Assembly: GCA_964614515.1 (NCBI GenBank)
Contig: CAZTPJ010000031.1
Coordinates: 1 to 39,179, forward strand
From: CAZTPJ01 sp964614515
GTDB taxonomy: Bacteria > Planctomycetota > Phycisphaerae > Phycisphaerales > UBA1924
DNA: 39,179 nt
Direction: 5' to 3'
Shown: one piece after another, positions 9,480 through 18,295 of the stretch
Numbering within the stretch: position 1 is the stretch's first letter
How the letters are laid out: every line of letters starts with the position of its first letter
Position numbers and translations under genes: made by a program
Notes under the pieces: model-generated
Told to the model about the DNA's origin: nothing
The model's input: only the letters and a program-made list of their open reading frames with translations
Databases searched by the model: none

Positions 9480-9674
9480 AGATCACGCCCGCCCGAACTC
9501 CACGCAACCACGCACTCCCTACACTGATTCATGCCGGCGCGATCATCCAAACGCGAGAACCACGCGTCCAGGCGCACGACTAACGCGCGGCAGCGCGAGA
9601 CCCATGCGTCCAGGCGCGGATCGTGTTCATCCGCCACGGCCGTGTCGCTGCCTGTGCTTGACTCACGCCCGCGC

Positions 9675-11672
9675 ATGAAGCGATCAAGGAACGGTCCTCG
9701 GCGGGCGATCGTGCTGATCGTCGTTCACATCATCTTCGCCATTCACATCGGGCAATGGCTGCTATCCGGATTGCGAACGGGCCAGCGAGCGACGCTGTCG
9801 CCGATCGAGCCGTCCGAGTCGATGTACGCGCTCGAACTTGGCCAACTCAACGCGGGGTTTGTGTTCTTCATCCTCGCGATTCTCGCGACACTGGTCTTCG
9901 GGCGATACTTCTGCGGGTGGGGGTGTCATGTCGTGGCGCTGCAGGACCTGTGCGCGTGGGCGATGCGCAAGGCGCGAATGCGGCCAAAGCCGTTTCGCAC
10001 GCGGCTGCTCGTCTGGGCGCCGCTGGGCCTCGGCCTGTACATGTTCGTGTGGCCCACGTTTCATCGCGAGGTCATCACGCCCATCGTCGGCGCGGCGAAC
10101 ATGCCGACGTGGCTCGGGCAGGCCGCGCCGTTCCCCGGCTTTCAGCCGCACTTCATCGTCGAAGATTTCTGGGCCACGTTTCCGCCGTGGTATGTCGCGA
10201 TTCCGTTCCTCTTCGTCTGTGGGTTCGCAGCGGTGTACTTCCTGGGCGCGAAGGGCTTTTGCACCTACGGCTGCCCTTACGGCGGATTCTTCGCCGTGGC
10301 GGACAAGGTCTCGCCCGGACGCATCGTCGTCAATGACAACTGCCACCAATGCGGGCATTGCACGGCCGCGTGTACCTCCAACGTCCGCGTACACGAAGAG
10401 GTCCGCGACTATGGCATGGTGATCGACCCCGGGTGCATGAAGTGCATGGACTGCGTGAGCGTCTGTCCGAACGAGGCGCTGTCGTTTTCGTTCGCACGGC
10501 CGTCAGCGTTTGTCAAACCTCGCGATGCGTCGGCGAAGTCGCGTGCAGCGCGACGGGCGGCACGATCACACGCGTTTGACCTTTCGATTCGCGAGGAGAT
10601 CGTCTGCGCGGTGTTGTTTGTGGCGCTGCTGGTGGCGTTTCGCGGGATGCTGGGGATGATTCCGCTGCTGATGGCCGCGGGGCTGGCGGGGATCGGCACG
10701 TTCGCGGCGTGGAAACTCTGGTCGATCGCGCTCAAGCCCAACGTGCGGCTTCAGAATCTGCAACTGCGAAGCAAGGGCCGTCTGACGCGCACGGCCGGGG
10801 TCTTCATCCCCGCGACGATCCTGCTGCTGAGTTCCGCCGCGTGGTCGGCGGGGGTGAAGTACAACCTGTGGCGGGCCGATGCGCTCGATGTTCGCATCAC
10901 GGTGGCGATGCACACCGTGTTCGCACCCGGGTACGCGCCCGAGGCGAGTGATGCGGCCACCGCGCAGCGCGCTGTGGCGCATTTCACTCGCGCGATGCGG
11001 CCGTCGGAGGGCGGCTTTGGGTGGGGTTTGAATCCCGACGCGACCATACGCCTCGCGTGGATGTATGCGGTGCTGGCGCGGTTCGACCAGGCCGAGCGCG
11101 TGATGTTCGATGCGATCTTGCGATCGACGCCGAGCGAGACGATGATTGATGATCTGGCGCAGTTGATGGCCGCACGCGGTGCATCGCCGGATGAACTTCA
11201 GCGCACGCTGGAGCGAATCTCGGCTGCACATCCTCGCCTGCCGGGGCCGCACCTTGCGCTGGCGCAGATGGCGATGGGTCGCGGCGAGGCGGAGGCGGCG
11301 CACGCCCGCATCGTGCAAGCCCAGGAAGTCTCAGCGCGATCGGCACGGCATCAGGTCTGGGCCGGGCAGTTGCTGTTCGCCCTTGGCCGTACGGATGAAG
11401 GCTTCGCCGCGCTGCGGCGAGCGGTGGAGATTGAGCCTCAGTCGCCCGCCCATCGCGCGACGCTCGCGATGGCCCATGCGGCTGTCGGGGATGCCCAACA
11501 GGCTTTGGAGAACATGGCAGCGGCGGCGGAACTTGGCCCACGAGATGCAGAGATCGCCCGCGCCCATGCGGCTCTGCTGCGTGCGGCCGGTGAAACCACC
11601 CAAGCCGAACGGGAAGAGGCCCGGGCCAGGAGGCTCGAATCCGCCCAAAATACCCAGATGCCTGACAAATAG
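9675..11672 (+). CDS. Polyferredoxin-type 4Fe-4S membrane protein with C-terminal TPR domain
   Basis: 665 residues from the ATG at 9675. An ATG at 9531 would add 48 low-complexity residues drawn from a direct-repeat region, so it is rejected. TM helices occur near residues 11-29, 60-76, 111-127 and 174-190, with further ones before the C-terminal part. NapH/CcoG-type cysteine motifs CGWGC (80-84) and CTYGCPYG precede two 4Fe-4S motifs: C223, C226, C229, C233 and C254, C257, C260, C264 followed by P. The C-terminal ~250 residues, after a last TM, are alpha-helical and alanine-rich with TPR-like units (AWMYAVLARFDQAERVMFDA, GQLLFALGRTDEGFAALRRA). The family moves electrons at the membrane. The TPR fusion suggests a docking surface for a partner. 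Acceptor and donor are unknown. Confidence 0.85.
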   Translation: MKRSRNGPRRAIVLIVVHIIFAIHIGQWLLSGLRTGQRATLSPIEPSESMYALELGQLNAGFVFFILAILATLVFGRYFCGWGCHVVALQDLCAWAMRKARMRPKPFRTRLLVWAPLGLGLYMFVWPTFHREVITPIVGAANMPTWLGQAAPFPGFQPHFIVEDFWATFPPWYVAIPFLFVCGFAAVYFLGAKGFCTYGCPYGGFFAVADKVSPGRIVVNDNCHQCGHCTAACTSNVRVHEEVRDYGMVIDPGCMKCMDCVSVCPNEALSFSFARPSAFVKPRDASAKSRAARRAARSHAFDLSIREEIVCAVLFVALLVAFRGMLGMIPLLMAAGLAGIGTFAAWKLWSIALKPNVRLQNLQLRSKGRLTRTAGVFIPATILLLSSAAWSAGVKYNLWRADALDVRITVAMHTVFAPGYAPEASDAATAQRAVAHFTRAMRPSEGGFGWGLNPDATIRLAWMYAVLARFDQAERVMFDAILRSTPSETMIDDLAQLMAARGASPDELQRTLERISAAHPRLPGPHLALAQMAMGRGEAEAAHARIVQAQEVSARSARHQVWAGQLLFALGRTDEGFAALRRAVEIEPQSPAHRATLAMAHAAVGDAQQALENMAAAAELGPRDAEIARAHAALLRAAGETTQAEREEARARRLESAQNTQMPDK

Positions 11673-11685
11673 TGCTTTGTCCCCT

Positions 11686-11714
11686 TGCGAACCGGCCGGG
11701 CATCCGGTACGCTC
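11686..11714 (+). promoter_or_regulatory. Possible sigma-70 promoter for the GC-dockerin gene at 11854
   Basis: TTGCGA at 11686-11691, a 17-bp spacer, then TACGCT at 11709-11714. The match is moderate. It lies 140 bp upstream of the start in otherwise featureless sequence. Confidence 0.3.
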
Positions 11715-11853
11715 CACATCATCCATCGGGCGGATTCCGGGCCGGCCGTGTTGCGTCGTGCCCCCGTTCGGTCGTGGTTCAGCGTCGGTCCGGCTCGTCG
11801 AACACCGCCGGTGCTGGTTGTTGTTGGCTCATCATGTTTCGGAGGAACACCCC

Positions 11854-13290
11854 GTGAAGAATCGACTCCGCGCTTTGGCGCACACCGCTTCGGCCGTGGC
11901 CGTCGCCGTCGTTTGCTTGTTGGCCGCGCCCGCGCAGGCGCAGATGGAGCCCCACCCGGGCGTGATCGGTGGCGCGCTTGATGCCGGGCCCGACGTGATC
12001 GTCGGCGATCTGCATCAAGTGACTCGATGGACGACCATCGGCGATCTGACCGCGTACTCCGTCGGCACCGTGTCATGCAACATCGGCGACATTCCACTCA
12101 AGTGGATCGCCAGCACGCATGAGCACCCCGTCATCGGCCAGAACATGTTCCGCCTCAAGGATGGCATCTATGAGCAAATCGGCCAGTCATGGCTCAAGCA
12201 CGGATTCACCGCCCTGCAAGAGAGCCTGTGCGGCGCGTGCATCCGTCACCCCAACGGCACGGCCCTGGGCGTGAACTGCTCAGACCCATATTCCGCCTCG
12301 CTCAACGGGTCTCACACGTTCAACCGCCTCGGTCCGAAGTTTCAGGTCAACGCCGCAACGGGCCTGTTCACCTATCCCCCGTTCCAGGCCACCATCTCCA
12401 ACGGGCTGAGCCGACGGCTCCAGGTGCGCAACGTGGATGTCAACCCCGCGCTCAATCCGAACACGCTCTACGTCGTCGAAGGCCAGTATGTCACGCTTGA
12501 TGACACGGCCTTTGGCAATGGCGCGAACAACGCCTCCTATCGCCAGGTCTTCGTGACCAACTCCTCGTTTGACTTGAGTTTCAACCGGCAAAGCCCGCCG
12601 TTCGTTTCGCAGACGCGGCGCGAACTGCCCGCGATCTATGCCTGGCGGGAGTTTGATCCCCAGGTCTCGGTGCAGATCATCGACATTCCCGGTGATGGGC
12701 GGATGCTGGTGGCCCATCGCGTGACGGACCTCGGCGGCGGAAACTGGAAGTATGTGTACGCCGTGCAGAACCTCACGTCCGATCGCAGCGGTGCATCAAT
12801 GACGTTCCCGAAGATCACCAGCGCGGCCGTGAACAATCCGTACTTCCGTGATGTGGACTATCACTCGGGCGAGCCGTATGACAACACGGACTGGGTCCGC
12901 ACCGAGGGCGACATGTTCGTCGCGTGGACCAGCCCCGAGACGTTCGCGCAGAACGCCAACACCAACGCGCTGCGCTGGGGCACGATGTACACCTTCGCGT
13001 TTGAGTCGAACACGGGTCCGAATCCCAACGCCGTCGCGACCATCGGCCTGTTCAAGCCCGGCACGCCGGATTCCATCGAGGTTCCCGTGCCCTCGCCGGG
13101 ATGCTGGGCGGACTGCGATACCTCCAGCGGCTATGGCGTGATGGACATCTTCGACTTCCTGTGCTTTGGCAACAAGTTCGATCAGGGCGATCCGTACGCC
13201 TGCGACTGCGATGTCAGCACGGGCGCGGGCGTGTGCGATGTGTTTGACTTCCTGTGCTTCGGCAACGCGTTCGCCGCGGGTTGCAACTGA
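11854..13290 (+). CDS. Secreted protein with C-terminal GC-type dockerin-like domain
   Basis: 478 residues, starting at GTG 11854. GGAGG at 11841-11845 supports this start, and the first residues then form a signal peptide (VKNRLRALAHTASAVAVAVV...) with likely cleavage after AQA near residue 30. The open frame extends upstream into the ferredoxin gene, but that part is antisense-like noise. The mature body (GALDAGPDVIVGDLHQVTRW... SNGLSRRLQVRNVD) is a beta-rich region I cannot assign. The last ~60 residues hold two copies of a motif, CDTSSGYGVMDIFDFLCFGN and CDVSTGAGVCDVFDFLCFGN, each with Asp-rich loops and paired cysteines. These resemble calcium-binding dockerin repeats and are curated in Phycisphaerae as 'GC-type dockerin'. 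The protein is probably anchored to or sorted at the cell surface. Confidence 0.88.
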   Translation: MKNRLRALAHTASAVAVAVVCLLAAPAQAQMEPHPGVIGGALDAGPDVIVGDLHQVTRWTTIGDLTAYSVGTVSCNIGDIPLKWIASTHEHPVIGQNMFRLKDGIYEQIGQSWLKHGFTALQESLCGACIRHPNGTALGVNCSDPYSASLNGSHTFNRLGPKFQVNAATGLFTYPPFQATISNGLSRRLQVRNVDVNPALNPNTLYVVEGQYVTLDDTAFGNGANNASYRQVFVTNSSFDLSFNRQSPPFVSQTRRELPAIYAWREFDPQVSVQIIDIPGDGRMLVAHRVTDLGGGNWKYVYAVQNLTSDRSGASMTFPKITSAAVNNPYFRDVDYHSGEPYDNTDWVRTEGDMFVAWTSPETFAQNANTNALRWGTMYTFAFESNTGPNPNAVATIGLFKPGTPDSIEVPVPSPGCWADCDTSSGYGVMDIFDFLCFGNKFDQGDPYACDCDVSTGAGVCDVFDFLCFGNAFAAGCN

Positions 13291-13314
13291 GTTGCCCGTA
13301 TGATCGGCGTCATC

Positions 13315-13349
13315 GCGGGCTTCCCGACGGGAGGCCCGCTTCTTTTTTG
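13315..13349 (+). terminator. Rho-independent terminator after the GC-dockerin gene
   Basis: An 11-bp stem (GCGGGCTTCCC pairing with GGGAGGCCCGC, one G-U pair) with a three-base loop at 13315-13339 is followed by TTCTTTTTT. It separates the gene from the arg operon. Confidence 0.9.
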
Positions 13350-13367
13350 TCTCGCACAGGCCCCGAG

Positions 13368-13402
13368 TTGATCGGGTCATGCGTTCCGTGAATAATCATA
13401 CA
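13368..13402 (+). promoter_or_regulatory. argR promoter overlapped by an ARG-box-like operator
   Basis: TTGATC at 13368-13373, a 17-bp spacer and AATAAT at 13391-13396 form a good sigma-70 promoter. The sequence TGAATAATCATACA at 13389-13402 matches 12 of 14 positions of the E. coli ARG-box consensus TGAATwwwwATTCA and covers the -10 and the A of the argR start. Initiation about seven bases after the -10 would fall on the ATG, giving a leaderless transcript. Confidence 0.6.
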
Positions 13403-13863
13403 TGTCCGACCGCCTGCGCCGACAACGCCTGATCGCCGAGACTCTCGCGAAGGAGTCGATTCCGAATCAGGAAGTGCTGCGCCGTCGCCTGGCCCGCGCG
13501 GGGCTGAACGTCACCCAGGCCACGCTCTCGCGCGATCTGCGAGACCTGGGCGCTGTCCGCGGGCAGGAAGGGTATCGACTCGCCGGCGCGCCGCCCACGG
13601 CCCCGGCGATCCTCGTCGAGACGCTCAAACTCTTCGTCCGCGACATTCGCATCGGCGGCACGATCGTTGTCCTCAAGACCGGCGCGGGCCAGGCCCAGAT
13701 CGTCGCTTCACAACTCGACCTCGCGCCTCTGACCGGCCAACTCGGCACCGTCGCCGGCGATGACGCCATCTTCATCGCCGCCAACGACGCCCGCGCTGCG
13801 CGGTCCATCGCGCGAAACCTCCGAACCTTCATGCACACGCCGAACAACGGAGGTCGATCATGA
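13402..13863 (+). CDS. argR: Arginine repressor ArgR
   Basis: 153 residues, the usual ArgR length. The N-terminal winged helix contains NVTQATLSRDLRDLGAV (recognition region). The C-terminal oligomerisation and arginine-binding domain has TGAGQAQIVASQLD and GTVAGDDAIFIA, close to the family's GTIAGDDTIFV. It should repress arginine biosynthesis when arginine is bound. It leads the arg operon and its stop overlaps the argC start by four bases (ATGA). An ARG-box-like site overlaps its own promoter and start codon, so negative autoregulation is likely. No Shine-Dalgarno is visible, in line with a leaderless message. Confidence 0.95.
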   Translation: MSDRLRRQRLIAETLAKESIPNQEVLRRRLARAGLNVTQATLSRDLRDLGAVRGQEGYRLAGAPPTAPAILVETLKLFVRDIRIGGTIVVLKTGAGQAQIVASQLDLAPLTGQLGTVAGDDAIFIAANDARAARSIARNLRTFMHTPNNGGRS

Positions 13864-14912
13864 TTCGCACGGCCATCGTCGGCGCGGGCGGATACACCGG
13901 CGCTGAACTCATCGAACTGCTCCTCGCACACGCGCAAGCCGAGATCGTCGGCGTCTTTGGCTCCGCGTCGCGAAGCGAAACGCGCCCGCAAACCATCGCG
14001 GATGTTGCGCCGCGATTTCGCGATCGCCTCGATCTGCCCGTGTTGCCGGCATCGCCGGAGGCCATCGCCGCGACGATGCCCGAGGCCGTATTCCTCGCCA
14101 CACCGCACGAGGCGAGCCTGCACCTCGCGCCAGCGCTTGTCGAGCGCGGCATGTGTGTGCTTGATCTTTCCGCGGCGTTTCGACTCAAGGATGCGACGCT
14201 GTATCCGCGCTATTACGGCTTTGAACACACACAGCCGATGCATCTGGCCCGCGCGGTCTATGGCCTTGTCGAACTGGCGCGGGAAGACCTCGCGCGGGCG
14301 GACCTCATCGCTGTGCCGGGGTGTTATCCAACCTCCGCGATTCTGCCGCTGGCCCCGCTGGTTCGCGCGGGCGCGGTCCGCGGCGGTACACGGCCCATCA
14401 TCGACAGCACCAGCGGCGTCAGCGGCGCGGGACGCTCACCCACGCTTCGCGGCATGTTCTGCGAAGTCAGCCAACAGCCTTATGGTGTCTTCACGCATCG
14501 ACACGGACCGGAGATCAACGCCTATGCCGGAACGCCGGTGATCTTCACGCCGCATCTCGGGCCGTATGACCGCGGCATTCTCAGCACGATCCACGTCGAA
14601 CTCGCGGATGGATGGAGCGAGTCGCGCGTGCGCGAGGCGCTGGCCACGGCCTATGCCGACGAAGCGTTTATTCGGCTTCTGCCGGCGGGTGCGTGGCCCA
14701 GCGTCGGTGATGTGCGCGGCACGAACTTCTGCGACATCGCGCTGGCCGTCGATGATGCGGCGCGACACCTGATCCTTGTCAGCGCGATTGACAATCTCGT
14801 CAAGGGGGCGTCGGGTCAGGCCGTGCAGTGCATGAATGTGCGATTCGGCGTGCGTGAGGCGCTTGGCCTTCGAGGGGGGGGGAGCGCCGCGGCCGCGGCC
14901 ATGCGTCCATGA
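13860..14912 (+). CDS. argC: N-acetyl-gamma-glutamyl-phosphate reductase ArgC
   Basis: 350 residues. ArgC reduces N-acetylglutamyl phosphate to the semialdehyde with NADPH, the third step of arginine synthesis. The N-terminal Rossmann motif VGAGGYTGAELIELL is present. The catalytic cysteine is C155 in VPGCYPTSAILPLAPL. HRHGPEINAY contains the expected histidine, and NLVKGASGQAVQCMN near the C-terminus is a family signature. Overlaps of four bases at both ends couple it to argR and argB. A nine-G tract at 14874-14882 falls in the C-terminal LRGGGSAAAAA. Confidence 0.96.
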   Translation: MIRTAIVGAGGYTGAELIELLLAHAQAEIVGVFGSASRSETRPQTIADVAPRFRDRLDLPVLPASPEAIAATMPEAVFLATPHEASLHLAPALVERGMCVLDLSAAFRLKDATLYPRYYGFEHTQPMHLARAVYGLVELAREDLARADLIAVPGCYPTSAILPLAPLVRAGAVRGGTRPIIDSTSGVSGAGRSPTLRGMFCEVSQQPYGVFTHRHGPEINAYAGTPVIFTPHLGPYDRGILSTIHVELADGWSESRVREALATAYADEAFIRLLPAGAWPSVGDVRGTNFCDIALAVDDAARHLILVSAIDNLVKGASGQAVQCMNVRFGVREALGLRGGGSAAAAAMRP

Positions 14913-15754
14913 CCGCCATGCCTCCCATCATCGTCAAGGTCGGCGGCGCTGCGCTGGAATCGCCCGGCGCGGTCGAACCGCTCTGGGCCGCGCTGGCGCG
15001 GATTCACAGCGCAGGACCGCGCGTTGTTCTTGTGCATGGCGGAGGCGCAGCCGTGGATCGCAGGCTCGCCGCGCTGGGCCTCACATCCGAACGTCGCGAG
15101 GGCATTCGCATCACGCCGCCAGCACACATCGACCACGTCGTTGAAGTGCTCGCGGGGTCGACGAATCTCTCGCTGGTGTCGGCGCTGCGGGGCCATGGCG
15201 CGCTGGCCGTGGGCCTGCGACTTGCCGACGGCGGCACGGTCATCGCCCGCAAGTCGACGCGATTCGCGTTTGATCCGGGGTGCGTGGGCGAGATCATCGG
15301 CGGCGATCCCTTGCTGCTGAACACACTGCTGCACGCGGGATATCTGCCGATCCTGTCGTCGATCGCGCTGGATGAGCATTCACGGCCGTTGAACATCAAC
15401 GCCGATGACGCCGCCGCGGGCCTCGCCCGCATCATGCACGCGCGAGAACTGATCCTGCTCACCGATGTTCCCGGCGTGAAGGATGCCCACGGCCAGGTCA
15501 TCACCGACTTGCACGCGGGCGACATCGCGGATCTTGTCGATCGCGGCGTGGTTCACGGGGGCATGATCGTGAAGGTTCGCGCGGCCGTGGACGCGGCCGA
15601 AGCCTCCGGGCGTGCGGTCATCATCGCGTCGTGGAATCGGCCGGAGGATCTCGTGCGTATCGCCGCGGGACAGCACGCGGGCACGCGCATCCATCCATCC
15701 GCCGCGGCGATTACCGAATCCGCAACCATCTCCACCACCGCGCCACGCGCCTGA
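14909..15754 (+). CDS. argB: Acetylglutamate kinase ArgB
   Basis: 281 residues. ArgB phosphorylates N-acetylglutamate with ATP. Amino-acid-kinase motifs are visible: IIVKVGGAAL at the N-terminus, VLVHGGGAAVDRRLAALGL, LNINADDAAAGLA, LLTDVPGVKD and VVHGGMIVKVRAAVDAA. Two positions depart from the common form: NINADDAAAG instead of NINADTVAG, and GGMIVK instead of GGMIPK. These are variants rather than losses of the key lysine. The ~25 residues at the C-terminus are Thr/Ala-rich and probably unstructured. The start overlaps argC by four bases. Confidence 0.94.
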   Translation: MTAMPPIIVKVGGAALESPGAVEPLWAALARIHSAGPRVVLVHGGGAAVDRRLAALGLTSERREGIRITPPAHIDHVVEVLAGSTNLSLVSALRGHGALAVGLRLADGGTVIARKSTRFAFDPGCVGEIIGGDPLLLNTLLHAGYLPILSSIALDEHSRPLNINADDAAAGLARIMHARELILLTDVPGVKDAHGQVITDLHAGDIADLVDRGVVHGGMIVKVRAAVDAAEASGRAVIIASWNRPEDLVRIAAGQHAGTRIHPSAAAITESATISTTAPRA

Positions 15755-15773
15755 CCCAACGGGGGACTCCGCC

Positions 15774-16736
15774 ATGTCCGCTTCATCGCTATCGCCATTG
15801 AACTGCACCGACGTGCTCTCGATCACGGACCTCTCGGCGTCGGAGATCACGCGCGTGTTCGACACGGCCGAGTCGCTGACGCTGAACATCGCGCCGCACC
15901 GCAGGGCGCTCGATGGGAAGGCGATCGCGCTGCTGTTTGAAAAGCCCTCGCTGCGGACGCGCGTGTCGTTTGAAGTCGGCATCGCGACGCTCGGCGGCAT
16001 TCCCATCACGCTGGATCACGGCTCGCAGCGCCTGGGCCAGCGCGAGTCGATCAAGGACTACGCGAAGAACCTCGAACGCTGGGTCCGCTGCATCGTCGCG
16101 AGGACGTATTCGCACCAGACGCTCGTGGAACTCGCGGGCAGCGCTGACATCCCCATCATCAACGCGTTGTCTGATCTTGAGCATCCGTGCCAGGCGCTGG
16201 CGGACCTGCTCACGCTGCGGCAGCGCCTCGGCGATCTTCGTCGCGTGCGGCTGGCGTATGTCGGCGATGGCAACAACGTGTGCCACTCGCTGATGCTCGC
16301 GTGCGCGACGCTGGGCGCTTCGATCACGGTCATCACCCCGCCCGGCCACGAACCGCGCGACGCCGTCACGACCACCGCTCGCCACCTCGCGGGCGTGAGC
16401 GGGTCAAGCGTGACGCTGACGCATGACATCGCGGGCGTCGAAGCGCATCACGCGGTGTACACCGATGCGTGGATCTCGATGGGACAGGATGATGCGGATG
16501 GCAGCCGGCTTCGGGCCTTGACGCCGTATCAGGTCAATGCCGAGGTCATGGCGCTGGCGTCGCGAACGCTGGACAAGCCCGCGCTGTTCATGCATTGCCT
16601 GCCCGCGTCGCGCGGGCGCGAAGTGACGGATGAGGTGATCGACTCGCCGCAGTCTGTGGTCTATGACCAGGCGGAGAATCGCATGCATGCGCAGAACGCG
16701 CTGCTGCTGCATCTGCTGACATCGCATCACGCGTGA
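15774..16736 (+). CDS. argF: Ornithine carbamoyltransferase ArgF
   Basis: 320 residues from ATG 15774; the frame is open further upstream but this start follows GGGGGACTCC and gives a standard length. ArgF makes citrulline from ornithine and carbamoyl phosphate. The carbamoyl-phosphate site reads FEKPSLRTRVSFE. HPCQALADLLT, a DGNNVCHSLM region and HCLPASRG (catalytic Cys) are all present. It ends the argR-C-B-F operon, 19 bp after argB. argJ, argD, argG and argH are not in this window. Confidence 0.96.
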   Translation: MSASSLSPLNCTDVLSITDLSASEITRVFDTAESLTLNIAPHRRALDGKAIALLFEKPSLRTRVSFEVGIATLGGIPITLDHGSQRLGQRESIKDYAKNLERWVRCIVARTYSHQTLVELAGSADIPIINALSDLEHPCQALADLLTLRQRLGDLRRVRLAYVGDGNNVCHSLMLACATLGASITVITPPGHEPRDAVTTTARHLAGVSGSSVTLTHDIAGVEAHHAVYTDAWISMGQDDADGSRLRALTPYQVNAEVMALASRTLDKPALFMHCLPASRGREVTDEVIDSPQSVVYDQAENRMHAQNALLLHLLTSHHA

Positions 16737-16754
16737 TGGTCACAAATCTCGCCC

Positions 16755-16823
16755 TGACAAATGGTGGCGCGGGCGTCCCACCCGCACGGTTGGTGGCGCG
16801 GGCGTCTCGCCCGCGTTCGCATC
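16755..16823. repeat. Short GC-rich tandem repeat (TGGTGGCGCGGGCGTC)
   Basis: Two near-identical copies of TGGTGGCGCGGGCGTC followed by a CCCGC-type complement lie between the convergent argF and hisN genes. The GCGGG/CCCGC parts can fold back on each other. The position suggests an intergenic repeat or bidirectional stop. Confidence 0.6.
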
Positions 16824-16824
16824 A

Positions 16825-17616
16825 TCATCCCCGCACCATAGCCAGCAGCGCCTCATGCACGGCCCCGTTGGACACGATGCAGTGCGCAGATCGCACATCC
16901 CCGCGGCCGTCCCAATCCGTGTATCGCCCTCCCGCCTCTTCGATGATGACCTGCGCAGGGGCGACATCCCACAGGTTGACGATCGGATCCACCGACGCTT
17001 CCACGCGCCCGGTCGCCACGAGGAAGTGTCCGTAGCAGTCGCCCCACCCGCGCGTTGATCGCAGCCCGGCGGACATGGCCGTCAGCGCGCTGAGGGTTCC
17101 CGCCTTCTTGAAGTAGTCCGCCGCGCTCAGGCACACCACCGAATCATCCAGCGTCGCGACGGTCGAGACGCGTGCGGGCGTCGCTTCCCCCCCCCTGGCC
17201 GCACGCCACGCGCCAAGCCCGCGACCGGCCCACACCATCTCGCCCAGCGCTGGAAGGCAGATCGCCCCCGCGACGCTGCGCCCCTCGCGCATCACGGCCA
17301 CGAGCGTGCCATACAGCGGCACGCCGCGCACGAACGAGGCCGTGCCGTCGATCGGATCGATCACCCATGTGTATCCGGTGGTTCCGGCGTGTTCGCCGAA
17401 CTCTTCGCCGATGATGCCGTCATGGGCGAAGGCCGTGGCGATGCCTTCGCGCACGAGGCGCTCGCAGGCGAGATCGGCCTCGGTGACGGGCGAACCGTCA
17501 CCCTTTTCCCGCTGGGCATAGCCGCCGGCGTGAAACCACGGCAGGGTCAGTTCCCCGCCGCGCTGCGCGAGATCCACGGCCAGTCGCAACCTCGCCTGAA
17601 GTTCCTGATCGCTCAT
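16825..17616 (-). CDS. hisN: Histidinol-phosphatase, inositol-monophosphatase family (HisN-like)
   Basis: 263 residues, the usual length of this Mg-dependent phosphatase family. Metal ligands appear as E71 in IIGEEFGEH, D87 and D90 in WVIDPIDGTASF, and D217 in NLWDVAPAQVIIEEAGG. RGWGDCYGHFLVATGRVEASVDP is characteristic of the HisN branch, which removes phosphate from histidinol phosphate in histidine synthesis. A general inositol-phosphatase role cannot be excluded. It follows frr by 29 bp on the same strand and may be co-transcribed. A nine-C tract on the plus strand (17187-17195) encodes Arg-Gly-Gly. Confidence 0.88.
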   Translation of the reverse strand: MSDQELQARLRLAVDLAQRGGELTLPWFHAGGYAQREKGDGSPVTEADLACERLVREGIATAFAHDGIIGEEFGEHAGTTGYTWVIDPIDGTASFVRGVPLYGTLVAVMREGRSVAGAICLPALGEMVWAGRGLGAWRAARGGEATPARVSTVATLDDSVVCLSAADYFKKAGTLSALTAMSAGLRSTRGWGDCYGHFLVATGRVEASVDPIVNLWDVAPAQVIIEEAGGRYTDWDGRGDVRSAHCIVSNGAVHEALLAMVRG

Positions 17617-17645
17617 GGATACAGCGTAGCCGACGCGCGCGGCAC

Positions 17646-18215
17646 TCAGACTTCCATGATTTCCTTGCCCTTGTCCTCGACGATGCGATCGACCTCGCCT
17701 TCGTACTTCTTCAGGAGTTCCTGAATCTCGGTCTTGAGCGTGTCGATTTCATCCTCGGGGAAGTTGGCGCCGGGCTGCTTGGTCAGGGCGTCGGCGTGCT
17801 TGTTCGCGTCGCGTCTGGCGTTGCGCATGACCACCTTGGCCTCTTCCGCGAACTTCTTGCAGCGCGTGACGAGCTGCTGCCGACGTTCGCCGGAGAGCGG
17901 CGGAATGCTCAGCCGCAGCTGCTTCCCATCCGACATCGGGTTCAAGCCCAGGCCCGACGCCTCGATCCCCTTGCGGATGTCGTTGAGCGTGCCGGGGTCG
18001 AACGGCTTGATGAGAATCTGCGTCGCCTCGGGCACGCTGATGGCCGCGACCGACTTGATGTCCGTCGTCGCGCCGTAACACTCGACCTTGAGGTATTCGA
18101 CGAGGGCGGTGGAGGCACGGCCGGTGCGCAGGCCGCGAAGTTCGTGCTTGAGATAGTCCATGGCCTTGACCATGGCCTCTTCCGCTTCGAGAAGAATGGT
18201 GTCCGGGTCACTCAT
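17646..18215 (-). CDS. frr: Ribosome recycling factor
   Basis: 189 residues. RRF splits post-termination ribosomes together with EF-G. HELRGLRTGRASTALVEYLKVECYG and the C-terminal ALTKQPGANFPEDEIDTLKTEIQELLKKYEGEVD match the family, with domain II (residues ~30-105) between the helices of domain I. The start at 18215 has AGGAG nine bases upstream; a longer open frame to 18344 is discarded. A TATGAT -10-like element lies on the minus strand at 18255-18260. pyrH, the usual neighbour, is absent; trpE is divergent. Confidence 0.96.
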   Translation of the reverse strand: MSDPDTILLEAEEAMVKAMDYLKHELRGLRTGRASTALVEYLKVECYGATTDIKSVAAISVPEATQILIKPFDPGTLNDIRKGIEASGLGLNPMSDGKQLRLSIPPLSGERRQQLVTRCKKFAEEAKVVMRNARRDANKHADALTKQPGANFPEDEIDTLKTEIQELLKKYEGEVDRIVEDKGKEIMEV

Positions 18216-18295
18216 GCGTTGTGGCTCCTGTCGCCCGATCCCCGCGGGCCGTCGATCATACGCCTTGACCATGCGCCTCGTACACTCCGCCACCG

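Noticed and set aside
9531..9674. N-terminal extension of the ferredoxin protein
   Set aside because: It contains the direct repeat GCGTCCAGGCGC and low-complexity Arg/Ser sequence; the TM helix starts right after the ATG at 9675.
11179..11853. Upstream extension of the GC-dockerin gene
   Set aside because: It overlaps the TPR part of the ferredoxin gene in another frame, and the GTG at 11854 has a good ribosome binding site and a signal peptide.
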